Assembly (NCBI RefSeq): GCF_002909375.1
Contig: NZ_PPXD01000005.1
Coordinates: 186,001 to 250,000, forward strand
Direction: 5' to 3'
DNA: 64,000 nt
Source: Cryobacterium zongtaii
Lineage (GTDB): Bacteria > Actinomycetota > Actinomycetes > Actinomycetales > Microbacteriaceae
This document shows positions 12,118 to 20,857 of the stretch, in pieces. The position numbers and the translations under genes were made by a program. Numbering within the stretch: the first letter of the stretch is position 1; every line of letters begins with the position of its first letter. The notes beneath the pieces were generated by a model. That model saw nothing but the letters and a program-made list of their open reading frames with translations, had not been told where the DNA came from and did no database searches.

Positions 12118-12346
12118 CTCCCCCTCTGTCGTCTGGCCTGAGAGCTTCACCGGCGCGTGCGCCGGCTTTCACCGTGGGCGGGACTTGGCAGTTCTGACCG
12201 GATCCCGCTGACGCGAGGCCCGGACGCGCTGTGCTCGTCCGCTTTTCAGAGTGGCCCGTTCGATGCGGTACGAGTACCTGAGAGATTGTCGGGGAGGATT
12301 GCTCCTTCGGTGTTCGCTCGTCTCTACGACGTCGAACTCTCCCGCA
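12118..12346 (-). promoter_or_regulatory. Tandem glycine riboswitch upstream of gcvT
   Basis: Read on the minus strand, the stretch carries two glycine aptamers in series. Aptamer 1: GCGGGAGAGTTC, CACCGAAGGAGCAA, then CAATCTCTCAGGTA and CGTACCGC. Aptamer 2: GCCACTCTGAAAAGCGGAC, GGTGAAAGCCGG, GAAGCTCTCAGGCC and GACAGAGGGGGAG. These are the conserved blocks of the gcvT RNA element in the right order, ending about 70 bases before the gcvT start. Glycine binding normally turns the cleavage operon on. The whole 12047-12537 gap is explained by this leader plus the promoters of gcvT and of the divergent broken gene. Confidence 0.93.
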
Positions 12347-12537
12347 TCGACCGTGTGGCCCGATTTTCAGTTGATTGTCCTGCGGATGAAGTCTATCCGA
12401 CCAGCGCGCCCCGCGAACTGTGAGCTTTGCCCCAGAATTCGGCGGAGTCTGGGGCTTTTCTCACGGTTCGCGGATCCCGTCGGCCGGGTGCGTGGCGCAC
12501 TCGGTGCGGTGTCGGTGGTAGGTGAGACGATCTCAGT

Positions 12538-14111
12538 ATGAGTATCGCTGACGAGGTACTACCGCCCGCTCCGGACGATGACGACTACTCTCCGGAGCCC
12601 ACCCTGGACGACCGTGTCCAGGCCGATCTGGTCCGGCACACCGAACGGATCGCGGCCGATGACCGCCTCATCGCCCGGGCCCAGGCCCGCCGGATCGAGC
12701 ACCTGCTGGACCTGCAGGACTGGAGCGAACAACCCCAGGTCGCTTCCCGGTTGCGCGGCAACCCGGCGAACATCCGCCTCGCCGACGACAACGCGACCCA
12801 CCTGACCGAGGACCAGGCCCGCGCCGCCGCGTACAACCGGTGGGACGACCGGGAGGTCGCCCGGCGCACCATCGTGAGCGAGACGGCGTGCCTGACCCGG
12901 GTGGCCGAGCGCACCATCGACCGGCAACTGGACGAAGCCCGGTTCCTCAGCTCCTACGCACCGGCGACGTTCTCGAGAGGGGAGATCAGCTACCGACACG
13001 CCACCACCCTGCTCGGCCAGCTGCTCACCCTGCCCGACGGGGGCCAGGCGGCGTTCGAAGAGAAGGTGCTGCCCGAGGCGAAACGCCTGCCGGTGGGCCG
13101 GTTCCGTGACAAGGCGCGCCGATTGCGGGAGCGACTGCACCCGGAATCGATCGTGACCCGGCACCGGAACGCGCTGGCCGACCGGCGTTCGTACTGGGAG
13201 GCCGCCCCGGACGGGATGGCCTGGTTGCACTGGTAGGGCACCGCCCACGACACCAAGGCCGCCTACGACCGCATCAACGGCATGGCCGTGAAGCTCACGC
13301 ACCTCGGCGACCCGACCCCGCCCGACCAGACCGATGGCGCCAGCAGCAGCGGCGGCAGCGCAGTAACGGGTCACAGCGGCGCAGCCTTCGGCCGCGCACA
13401 GGACACGGCCGAGGACTCCCCGACTCGCACCCTCGACCAGCTCCGCGCCGATATCACCGCCGCCCTGCTGCTGGACGGCATCACGCCCGACGGGATGGGC
13501 GCCGGCATCCGCGGCACGGTCATGATCACCGTGCCCGTGCTCACCCTGCTGGGGTTGGACGAGGAACCCGCCACCCTCGAAGGGTACGGGCCCATCTCCC
13601 CGGAGGTCGCACGGGAGATCGCCGGGCACGCACCGAGCTTCACCCGGCTGCTGACCCACCCGGAAACCGGGGTGGTGCTCTCGCTGGGAAAGACCCAGCA
13701 CAAGAACACCAAGGCCATGAAAAAGTACCTGCGGGTCCGCGATGAAACCTGCCGGTTCCCGGGCTGCTCCCGCCCCGCGGTGACCAGCGACGTCGACCAC
13801 ACCCACCCCTGGGCCGGCGGCGGCAACACCGACTGCGACAACCTCGCCCACCTCTGCGAACCCCACCACCGCCTCAAACACCTCAGCCAGTGGCGGGTCA
13901 CCCAGGAACCCGGCGGGATCCTGCACTGGACCTCCCCCGGGAAACGCAGCTACCGCACCGACCCGGCCAACCCGATCGGCCCACCCCGACCACAGCCGCC
14001 GGTCGTCGGGCCGAAACCCGGAAGCGGCCCGCCGACGAGACCTACCCGATGCCCCGGCAGCGGCCGAGTCGGAAGCCGACCCCGCCGGTGCCCGAGAACC
14101 CGCCGTTCTAG
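12538..14111 (+). pseudogene. DUF222/HNH endonuclease (13E12-repeat family), broken by an amber codon and a frameshift
   Basis: A DUF222 domain runs from ATG 12538 (residues 1-232) into an in-frame TAG at 13234-13236 (DGMAWLHW-stop). The same frame then continues with GTAHDTKAAYDRINGMAVK and on to the HNH domain: CRFPGCSRPAVTSDVDHTHPWAGGG, CDNLAHLCEPHHRLKH. Near 13990-14010 the coding sense moves to the next frame, where the expected tail ADETYPMPRQRPSRKP...PPF ends at 14111; the original frame instead runs on as Arg/Ser-rich nonsense to 14190. So one stop and one frameshift separate the pieces. Members are predicted nucleases found in many copies in actinobacterial genomes. Sequencing error is possible for either lesion. 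Confidence 0.8.
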
Positions 14112-14135
14112 AAGCTGGAGGAGCAGCCAACGAGG

Positions 14136-14624
14136 CTACAGGAGCAGCTTGAAACCCACGTGGGAGGAGGCGAAGCCGAGGCGCTCGTAGAAGCGGTGAG
14201 CGTCGAGACGGGAGGCGTCGGAGGTGAGCTGTACCAGCCGACATCCGCGTCCGCGCCCGTACTCAACCGCCCAGGTCAGCATCTCGCTGCCGAGGCCGTT
14301 GCCGCGCAGGGCGGCGCTCACGCGCACCGCCTCGATCTGCAACCGAGTCGCCCCGGACCGGGCGAGCCCGGGCAGCACCGTGAGCTGTTGAGTGGCCACC
14401 ACCTTCCCGGCGGGATCGTCGACGACAACGAGCAGTTGGTCTGCCGCTTCGTCGATCGCGGTGAAGGCAGCCAGGTAGGGCGCCAGATCCTGCGCCGCGG
14501 TGGATTCCTCAGCGGATCGCAGGTGGTCGTCGGCGAGCAGGCCGATGATCGCGGGCACGTCCTCAGCGAGCGCCCGTCGCAGGGTGAATGGTCCGCCTGG
14601 TAGGTCGAAAACTGACTCAGTCAT
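14136..14624 (-). CDS. GNAT-family N-acetyltransferase
   Basis: 162 residues with a GNAT fold: an N-terminal LRRALAEDVPAIIGLL strand-helix, then IEAVRVSAALRGNGLGSEMLTWAVEYGRGRGC, which holds the V/I-R-x-x-x-R-x-x-G-x-G/A acetyl-CoA loop, and the C-terminal DAHRFYERLGF motif. Acetyl acceptor unknown. ATG 14624 is chosen because homology begins there (MTESVFDL); the upstream open part is glycine-rich and lies over the terminator hairpin of the next gene. It stands alone between the broken HNH gene and a strong hairpin. Confidence 0.85.
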   Translation of the reverse strand: MTESVFDLPGGPFTLRRALAEDVPAIIGLLADDHLRSAEESTAAQDLAPYLAAFTAIDEAADQLLVVVDDPAGKVVATQQLTVLPGLARSGATRLQIEAVRVSAALRGNGLGSEMLTWAVEYGRGRGCRLVQLTSDASRLDAHRFYERLGFASSHVGFKLLL

Positions 14625-14672
14625 CCATCCAGCATGCCAGTGCACGTTTGTCAGCGCGGGCCCGAAATGCCG

Positions 14673-14725
14673 CACGCCCGGACCGCCGCCGCCCACGACA
14701 GGTGGGCGGTGGCGATCCGGGCGTG
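14673..14725 (-). terminator. 24-bp hairpin terminator after the large membrane-protein gene
   Basis: Arms 14673-14696 and 14702-14725 pair over 24 positions with only two mismatches (both G-U possible in RNA) around a 5-base loop. It begins 20 bases after the stop codon at 14746. No T-run. Very likely the end of the transcript from 17451. Confidence 0.75.
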
Positions 14726-14745
14726 TGTGCCGATGCCTTGGCCGG

Positions 14746-17451
14746 TTAGTAGCTGTTCGAGAAGACCGGAGCGCCGTCGACCATCTTCACGGTCCCATTG
14801 ACCGAGAAATTCATGGTTGCCGTTTCCGGCGACGCCTGGCCCCGATAGTCAGTGTTCGTGTAGGTCACGGTCGCCGAGCCGCGATCTTCCGTGGCGAGGT
14901 ACCACTCGTTCTTGTACGAGTTGCCCAACGACGTAACGGCCGGCTCATCGATGGTCCAGACGACATCGGTGATGGTGCCGTAATCGAACACATAAATCGG
15001 GCAGTCGTCGGCATTCAGCACCTTTTGCGCCGCGCAGCCGGCGAGATATTCCGCCACCTGCTCATCAATGGACGAGGTGAACTTCGCCGTCGGTTCGAGC
15101 TTCAACTGCGCACTACCTGATGAAACAACCATTCCGACCTGGACCGTCTGCGGCTCGGCTGCAAGCCACTCGGCGTCCCCTGCACTGCCGATGACATAAT
15201 CTCCGGCGAAAGCGAGAACCTCCAGATAACCGGACTCCTGGACTTCACTGGTCAGCTCGATGACGGTGCCGTTGACATCGACCGATTCGATACCCGGCGC
15301 GACGGAGACCGACACCGTCGGCAGCCAGACCGGGTCCAGGGTCCAATTATCGAAGAACAGGGCCGTCTTCCCGGACTTCGTCAACGTGTAGCTCGCATCC
15401 TCCTTGACCCCGTCCAGATCGACGTCGGCAGTCACCGTGGCGGTATCGCCTGTGGTGCTGACATCGGTGATCGTGAATCCGCTGATCCGGCCCTCGGTCG
15501 CCTTCAGCACCTTGTCGGTGAGCAGCACCCCCTGCTCCCCGGAGCCGTCGACATCACCGATCGCCACGGCAGCCGATGCGTCACCGGCCACGAGCGCGTC
15601 GAGGTAGCTTTCCACCTGGTTCTGCGGGCTGTAGACCATCTGATTGACGATCGAAACGGCGATGGATGCGCCGAGCACGACGACGACACCGGCCCCGACG
15701 GCGCCGAGCACAATCCGCACCCGACGCTTCTTCTCCGGGGTCATCGGCACGGTCGCGGCAACACCATCATGCTGGGGCAGGACCACGGCGGGCTCCCCAG
15801 AGCCGACGGGCTCTCTGGTTGCGCCGGGAGCGGCGCTGGCGACGGGAACCTTGGTCGGCTCCGGCAGCACATACGTACCGGGCACCGCGAACGGCACGCC
15901 GACCGGTCCGGTGATCCTGGCCGACCGGGTGAGGACGGTGGCGGGGAGGAGCTGCACCAGGGTCGGGGCCGCGAAGACCGCGACGACCTCGACGAGGGCA
16001 CCCAGCGCGGCGAAGACGATGAATGTCCACGCGGCCAGCCCGACGACGCCGGAGGCAGCAGCAGCCCCTTCGATCAGGGAACCGGCACCCGCGAGAAGGC
16101 CGTCGAGGCTCTCGCCTGCGCCGGCCGTGTCGACGCTCGTCCAGCCGGCGATGGCACCCACAATCGAGATGACGATGCCCGCGACAGCGAACGACACCAC
16201 CGTGGTCACCCACGACATGGCCGCAGACAACCTCAGCTGCCCGCGACGAAGACGCAGCACGGTACCCGTGACCAGGATGAGCAGAAGGTTGGCCACCAGG
16301 ATCAGCACAGTGGCCCAGGCGGGCAGCTCAGCGGGCATCCAGAAGCTGTTCGACGAACCGGTCAGCCCACCCAGGGCGACCAAAGAACCACCGAACGTGA
16401 GCGGTGCTAAGTTCACGAAGCCGAGGCCGTCGACCACAGCGGTCGGAAGCCAGAAGAACGCCGTCAGGAGAGCGTTGACGCCGCCGTTGACCACGGACCA
16501 GACCAGCAGTCCTGCGGTGACCAGAACGGCGAGCACACCGAGGTGCAGCCCGACGACCGGCAGCGTCGACCGCACGGATGCGAACACGGTGGTGGCGGCC
16601 GGTGCCACGATGGCAGGCGTGATGCCGGCGGCCCCGCGGGCCACCCGGGCCCGGGCGACATACGAGGCGAGGGTGCCCAGAACCACAGCGCCCAGGAATG
16701 CCGTGAATGACGCCGACGTCGCGGTCCCGGTTGCGGTCGTGAATCCCAAGTAGCTTTCGGAACCGTCACCGAGCACATAGGTGAGCGGTGTGACGGCCGC
16801 GACGATGACGACAAGAATCGCCAGCACCACACCGCTGAGCGCCGACAGCAACCAGCGGATGCCGCGCGTCCGGCTCGGCGCGATCCGTTCTTCCCTGCGG
16901 GCCACGAATGCGGTGGCGATGATCAGGAAGGCGGTGACCAGCAGCGGAAGCCAGAGCACGGAGACGGCGGCCGAGATCCCCATCACCGTGGCGCCGATGG
17001 TGAGCGTGCCGGCAACGGCCAGGCCAACGATCTGAGCGGGCGCCTGGAAGGCCAGTCCCCAATCGAGGGATGCGTCAGCGGCGGCGACGAACACCAGCAG
17101 GGTGAACACCAGCGCCAACAGCCAGGTGGCGGCGTAGACGACTACCGGGGCGATCGCGGCGGCGATGAACCGTTCGGCCGGGATGCCCCGCACCATCGAG
17201 GCGACGCGGGTGCCGACGGTCGGTCCGGTCGGCGCCGGTATGGTCGGCAGCGTGGCACCCGGAGTACCGTACGGAGCCGCGACCGGCTCAGCCGGCGCGG
17301 GCGGCGCAGCGGCCGGATCTGCAGTCGGTTCTGCTGCCGGTTCTGCTGCAGCGGCCGGCTCAGTTGCCACCGCGCTTTGGTCTGTATTGTCTGTGCCCGT
17401 TCCGGAATCGTCTCCGGAATCGGGATTCCCACCCAATTGTGAATTATTCAT
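14746..17451 (-). CDS. Large multi-pass membrane protein with an acidic Pro/Ala-rich N-terminus and a TcaA-like extracellular tail
   Basis: 901 residues, not assigned to a characterised family. Residues 1-90 are disordered: acidic and Asn/Thr-rich, then repeated Ala/Pro/Glu. About ten hydrophobic helices follow to roughly residue 590, the first near VVVYAATWLLALVFTLLVF. Then comes a Pro-rich cytoplasmic linker, a basic KKRRVR stretch, one more helix (IVLGAVGAGVVVVLGASIAVSIV) and a 280-residue outside domain. That tail starts SPQNQVESYLDALVAGDASAAVAI, resembling the NTF2-like and beta domains of TcaA-type envelope proteins. ATG 17451 has GGGGGAA just upstream; sequence before it is not family-like. 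Monocistronic, ended by a strong hairpin. Confidence 0.75.
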   Translation of the reverse strand: MNNSQLGGNPDSGDDSGTGTDNTDQSAVATEPAAAAEPAAEPTADPAAAPPAPAEPVAAPYGTPGATLPTIPAPTGPTVGTRVASMVRGIPAERFIAAAIAPVVVYAATWLLALVFTLLVFVAAADASLDWGLAFQAPAQIVGLAVAGTLTIGATVMGISAAVSVLWLPLLVTAFLIIATAFVARREERIAPSRTRGIRWLLSALSGVVLAILVVIVAAVTPLTYVLGDGSESYLGFTTATGTATSASFTAFLGAVVLGTLASYVARARVARGAAGITPAIVAPAATTVFASVRSTLPVVGLHLGVLAVLVTAGLLVWSVVNGGVNALLTAFFWLPTAVVDGLGFVNLAPLTFGGSLVALGGLTGSSNSFWMPAELPAWATVLILVANLLLILVTGTVLRLRRGQLRLSAAMSWVTTVVSFAVAGIVISIVGAIAGWTSVDTAGAGESLDGLLAGAGSLIEGAAAASGVVGLAAWTFIVFAALGALVEVVAVFAAPTLVQLLPATVLTRSARITGPVGVPFAVPGTYVLPEPTKVPVASAAPGATREPVGSGEPAVVLPQHDGVAATVPMTPEKKRRVRIVLGAVGAGVVVVLGASIAVSIVNQMVYSPQNQVESYLDALVAGDASAAVAIGDVDGSGEQGVLLTDKVLKATEGRISGFTITDVSTTGDTATVTADVDLDGVKEDASYTLTKSGKTALFFDNWTLDPVWLPTVSVSVAPGIESVDVNGTVIELTSEVQESGYLEVLAFAGDYVIGSAGDAEWLAAEPQTVQVGMVVSSGSAQLKLEPTAKFTSSIDEQVAEYLAGCAAQKVLNADDCPIYVFDYGTITDVVWTIDEPAVTSLGNSYKNEWYLATEDRGSATVTYTNTDYRGQASPETATMNFSVNGTVKMVDGAPVFSNSY

Positions 17452-17563
17452 GCTTCCCCCAGTTATCGTTTCGAAGCGTATCGCAAACAAACAGCTGGCC
17501 AGCGGCCAAGTCCGTTCCCCGTGTAACGATCGGAACGCCACTCGGCACCGGCACAATGGACCA

Positions 17564-17974
17564 ATGCACATCACGGACGTCACCCCCGCCGATCTCGAGG
17601 CCGTGACCACCCTCTGGGAGGAAGCCGGCCTCACCCGCCCGTGGAATCCGCCCGCCACCGACCTCCATCGCGCGCTGGACGGATCGACATCGACTGTGCT
17701 CGGTGCCTTTCGCGACGGCAGACTGGTCGGCACCGTGATGGTCGGCCACGATGGCCACCGCGGCTGGGTCTACTACCTGGCCGTCGCCGTGCCCGAGCGC
17801 GGCATGGGCCTCGGTCGCCGGCTGATGCAGGCCGCCGAAGCCTGGCTGGTGGAACGCGGCGCCGTCAAGCTGCAGCTCATGGTGCGAGAGAGCAACACCG
17901 CCGTCACCGGTTTCTACGACCGGCTCGGCTATGCGGATGCCCACGTGCGCGTTGTCGCGAAACGGCTCGACTGA
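17564..17974 (+). CDS. GNAT-family acetyltransferase (YpeA-like)
   Basis: 136 residues, matching the short GNAT group around YpeA. It begins MHITDVTPADLEAVTTLWEEAGLTRPWN (typical of YpeA-type proteins), has the acetyl-CoA loop VAVPERGMGLGRRLMQAAEAWLVERG, and ends with LMVRESNTAVTGFYDRLGY. Acceptor substrate unknown. ATG 17564 is preferred because the conserved N-terminus starts there. It is divergent from the large membrane-protein gene, the two starts being 112 bases apart. Confidence 0.85.
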   Translation: MHITDVTPADLEAVTTLWEEAGLTRPWNPPATDLHRALDGSTSTVLGAFRDGRLVGTVMVGHDGHRGWVYYLAVAVPERGMGLGRRLMQAAEAWLVERGAVKLQLMVRESNTAVTGFYDRLGYADAHVRVVAKRLD

Positions 17975-18034
17975 TCTCACTCCCCGGCAGCCGGGGTGCT
18001 TGGTTTTCCACCGGGAGCGTGATTCGCTGGGGTC

Positions 18035-18745
18035 ATGTCGAATCAGGGGAGCTCACCCGACGAGCCCGTCGGCGCCACCGGCCTGCCGATGTTCCCGCTC
18101 GGTTCGGTGCTCTTCCCCTACATGCCGTTGCAGTTGAGGGTGTTCGAGGAGCGCTACCTCATGATGCTGGCGAGCATCCTCGAATCGGAGCCCGCGGAGT
18201 TCGGTGTGGTCCTCATCGAACGCGGCCAGGAAGTGGGCGGTGGCGAGCACCCGTTCAGTACCGGGACAGTGGCGCAGGTGCTCGAGCTGGTGGCGCCGGA
18301 GGGGTTCGTCGGCCTCGTCGCGCAGGGAGACCGGCGCATCGAGGTGATCGAGTGGCGCCAGGACGCCCCCTACCCGCAGGCCGTGGTGCGGGAGCTGCCC
18401 GCCCTGGTCTGGGACGACGCCCTCACCCCGCTGCGGGTGCTCGCCGAGCAGACCGTGCGTCGTACCCTGTCGCTGGCCAGCGAGTTCACCGACGATGCTT
18501 GGTCGGCCAACGTCGCCCTGTCCGAGGACCCCGTCGAGGCCGCCTGGCAGCTGGCCGGCATCGCCCCGGTGGGTCCGCTCGACCAGGTCGCCATGTTGCG
18601 GTCCACCAGCATGGCCGGCCTGCTTCGGGCGATTTTCGACCACACCGAAGCGGCCGCCGACGCGTACAGGGTGCCCGGCCCCGGTGAGCTGGACGCGGAT
18701 GACTTGAACACGGATGACCTGGACCCTGACGACCCGAACGCCTGA
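18035..18745 (+). CDS. Lon substrate-binding-domain protein (LON_substr_bdg family)
   Basis: 236 residues carrying only the N-terminal substrate-binding domain of Lon protease, with no ATPase or protease part. Key stretch: LPMFPLGSVLFPYMPLQLRVFEERYLMM at residues 14-41, then EFGVVLIERGQEVGGG, GTVAQVLEL and GDRRIEVIEW. The C-terminus ends in an acidic repeat-like tail (DADDLNTDDLDPDDPNA). Stand-alone proteins of this type are widespread, with no firm function; a role in recognising unfolded or regulatory proteins is inferred from the domain alone. Confidence 0.88.
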   Translation: MSNQGSSPDEPVGATGLPMFPLGSVLFPYMPLQLRVFEERYLMMLASILESEPAEFGVVLIERGQEVGGGEHPFSTGTVAQVLELVAPEGFVGLVAQGDRRIEVIEWRQDAPYPQAVVRELPALVWDDALTPLRVLAEQTVRRTLSLASEFTDDAWSANVALSEDPVEAAWQLAGIAPVGPLDQVAMLRSTSMAGLLRAIFDHTEAAADAYRVPGPGELDADDLNTDDLDPDDPNA

Positions 18746-18840
18746 CCCTCGCGAGCGACCGCGGCCGGCTCGTCATCAGTGCGGGCGGTGTACCGTCGCG
18801 CGCCGTTGAGCGCTGGAGCATTCCGGGGCAGCATGGGGGC

Positions 18841-19137
18841 ATGCCCTCTCAATCGTCCTCCCCCTCGTTCTCACGGTCCGTCGGCTTCCCGATCCCCCGC
18901 CACGACCGCTTCCCCGATGGGTCGGTCAAGGCCAGCGGCTTTGAACTCGACGGCAAACTCCACGGACACTGGGAGTGGTTCCGTCTCGACGGTTCGCTGA
19001 TGCGTTCCGGGGAGTTCGACCTGGGTCACCAGGTGGGCTTGTGGCGCACCTGGGACCGCACCGGGCGCCTCGTGAAGGAGACCTCGTTCGACCGGTCGAC
19101 CCCGGGCACCAGCCCCGCGGACCCTGCCACCCGGTGA
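18841..19137 (+). CDS. Small YwqK/MORN-like repeat protein
   Basis: 98 residues. After a short Ser-rich start the body has two to three tandem units of the MORN/YwqK type: FPDGSVKASGFELDGKLHGHWEWF, RLDGSLMRSGEFDLGHQVGLWRTW and DRTGRLVKETSF, each with the G-x-x-x-G-x-W rhythm. Such repeats occur in YwqK, often annotated as an antitoxin, but no toxin gene lies next to this one. The stop is only 4 bases before the monooxygenase start, so the two are probably co-transcribed. Confidence 0.7.
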   Translation: MPSQSSSPSFSRSVGFPIPRHDRFPDGSVKASGFELDGKLHGHWEWFRLDGSLMRSGEFDLGHQVGLWRTWDRTGRLVKETSFDRSTPGTSPADPATR

Positions 19138-19141
19138 TGAC

Positions 19142-20857
19142 ATGGCCGGAAACCGGATCGGCACCGGCACCGGCACCGGCACCGGCACCGGCACAATATT
19201 CGACGCCGATGTCCTGATCGTGGGCGCCGGGCCCACCGGGCTCGTCCTCGCCCGAGAGCTGCACACCCACGGGGTCACCGCGATGATCGTCGACAAGGCA
19301 GCGGATGCAGCGCACGAGTCCCGCGCGCTGGCTATCCAGGCACGCACCCTCGAGGTCCTCGCCCGCAACGGCCTCGCGGACGACCTCGTTAGCGCCGGCA
19401 ACCCGACCGGGACGCTGCTGCTGCACGGGCGCGGACGCCGCCGCCGCCGCGGCAGCCCGAGCGCTGCGCCCGCTCACGCCGTGTCCCTGTTCGACGAGGC
19501 CCTGTGCGACGAGGCACTCGGTGACACGCGCTTCCCGTTCCTGCTGTTCCTCTCTCAGGCCGGCACCGAACGAGTGCTCGTCGACCGCCTGGCCAGCGCG
19601 GGCGTCGGCATCCGCCGGGGTCTCACCCTGACGGGCCTGAGCCAGGACGATCACGGGGTCACCTGCACCCTCGACTCCCCCGGCGTGCCGCCTAGGACGG
19701 TACGCACCCGCTATGTGGTGGGCTGTGACGGCGCGCACAGCGCGACCCGGCACCTGGCCGGCATCGGTTTCTCCGGTCGAGCCTTCCCGCAGCGCTTCCT
19801 CCTCGCCGATCTGGAGGCCGACGGTCTGGAACCCGGCCGGGTGCACGTCTACCTGTCCGGAGCCGGTCCGCTGTTCCTGTTTCCTCTCGGCTCGCCGGCC
19901 GGCTGGCGGCTGCTGGTGATGCTACCGCCGGGCAGCCGCACCGGCCCCGTCACCCTGGCCCTCGCGCAGGCGGCCGTCACCCGGTACACCCGGGACACCA
20001 TCGTGCTGCACCACCCGGTTTGGCTCACCGAATTCACCATCAGCAGTCGGCTCGCCGATACGTTCGCGCGCGGCAGGGTGTTCCTGGCCGGCGATGCGGC
20101 TCACATCCACAGCCCGGCCGGCGCCCAGGGCATGAACACCGGCATCCAGGATGCCGTGAACCTCGGCTGGAAACTCGCCCTGGTCTGCCGGGGCGCCGCC
20201 GACCCGGCGCTGCTCGGGAGCTACGAGCAGGAACGACTGCCGGTGGCCCGCTCGGTGCTGGCCGGCACCAACCGTGCCTTCACGGTGGCGACCAGCCAGC
20301 ACCCCGTGCTGCGTGGCCTGCGGGCCGGCCCGGCCGTGCCGGTGGCCGCATTGCTGCTGCGCAGCCGGATGGCACGCCGCACCGGCTTTCGGCTGATCTC
20401 CGAACTGGGCATCCACTACCGGCGCAGCTCGCTATCGGTGGACGGGGTCCCCAGCCTCGACCGGGGGCCGCGGCCGGGCGAGAGATTCCCCCAGCCCGGG
20501 ATGGGCGCGGTGCCGGTGACTTCCGTCAGGACCGCAGCCGCCGGTCACGGCGCGGCACCGGGCCCGCCGGTGTTCCGGATGCTGCTCTGCGGGCCGGCCA
20601 CTGAGTGGCCCGATGCAAGGGTGCGGGAGTTTCAGGCCCGCTGGGCGCACCTGCTCACCGTGGAACTGACCCCGTCCGCACCGCGATCCCGCTGGTCGGC
20701 CGCTCCACGCGCCGCCGCCGTCTCGCGCCGACGATCCGGCCTGGCCCAGTATCTGGTGCGTTGGGACGGCTACGTCGGCTACCGCGCTGACGGCTCCGAC
20801 CTTGACGGCGCCGAGGCCTACCTCCTGGGGTTCGGTGCTCGACCGCTCCCGCCCTGA
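19142..20857 (+). CDS. FAD-dependent aromatic monooxygenase (PheA/TfdB-like)
   Basis: 571 residues. FAD-binding motifs of class A flavoprotein hydroxylases: GxGxxG in DVLIVGAGPTGLVLARELH near residue 25, the DG motif GCDGAHSATRHLAGIGF near residue 200, and GD in FLAGDAAHIHSPAGAQGMNTGIQDAVNLGWKL near residue 320. These enzymes hydroxylate aromatic rings with NAD(P)H and oxygen; the substrate cannot be told. Two oddities: codons 7-18 are a Gly-Thr repeat made from a GGCACC hexamer, and there is a run of five Arg near residue 105. The 3' end overlaps the convergent acyl-CoA synthetase gene by 40 bases. Confidence 0.87.
   Translation: MAGNRIGTGTGTGTGTGTIFDADVLIVGAGPTGLVLARELHTHGVTAMIVDKAADAAHESRALAIQARTLEVLARNGLADDLVSAGNPTGTLLLHGRGRRRRRGSPSAAPAHAVSLFDEALCDEALGDTRFPFLLFLSQAGTERVLVDRLASAGVGIRRGLTLTGLSQDDHGVTCTLDSPGVPPRTVRTRYVVGCDGAHSATRHLAGIGFSGRAFPQRFLLADLEADGLEPGRVHVYLSGAGPLFLFPLGSPAGWRLLVMLPPGSRTGPVTLALAQAAVTRYTRDTIVLHHPVWLTEFTISSRLADTFARGRVFLAGDAAHIHSPAGAQGMNTGIQDAVNLGWKLALVCRGAADPALLGSYEQERLPVARSVLAGTNRAFTVATSQHPVLRGLRAGPAVPVAALLLRSRMARRTGFRLISELGIHYRRSSLSVDGVPSLDRGPRPGERFPQPGMGAVPVTSVRTAAAGHGAAPGPPVFRMLLCGPATEWPDARVREFQARWAHLLTVELTPSAPRSRWSAAPRAAAVSRRRSGLAQYLVRWDGYVGYRADGSDLDGAEAYLLGFGARPLPP
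19160..19194 (+). repeat. GGCACC hexamer tandem repeat in the monooxygenase start
   Basis: Nearly six copies of GGCACC, encoding (Gly-Thr)n directly before the FAD-binding strand. Changes in copy number would keep the frame and only alter the length of the N-terminal linker. Confidence 0.9.

Noticed and set aside
18841..19137. YwqK-like protein as part of a toxin-antitoxin pair
   Set aside because: The neighbours are a Lon-domain protein and a monooxygenase; no toxin candidate is visible.
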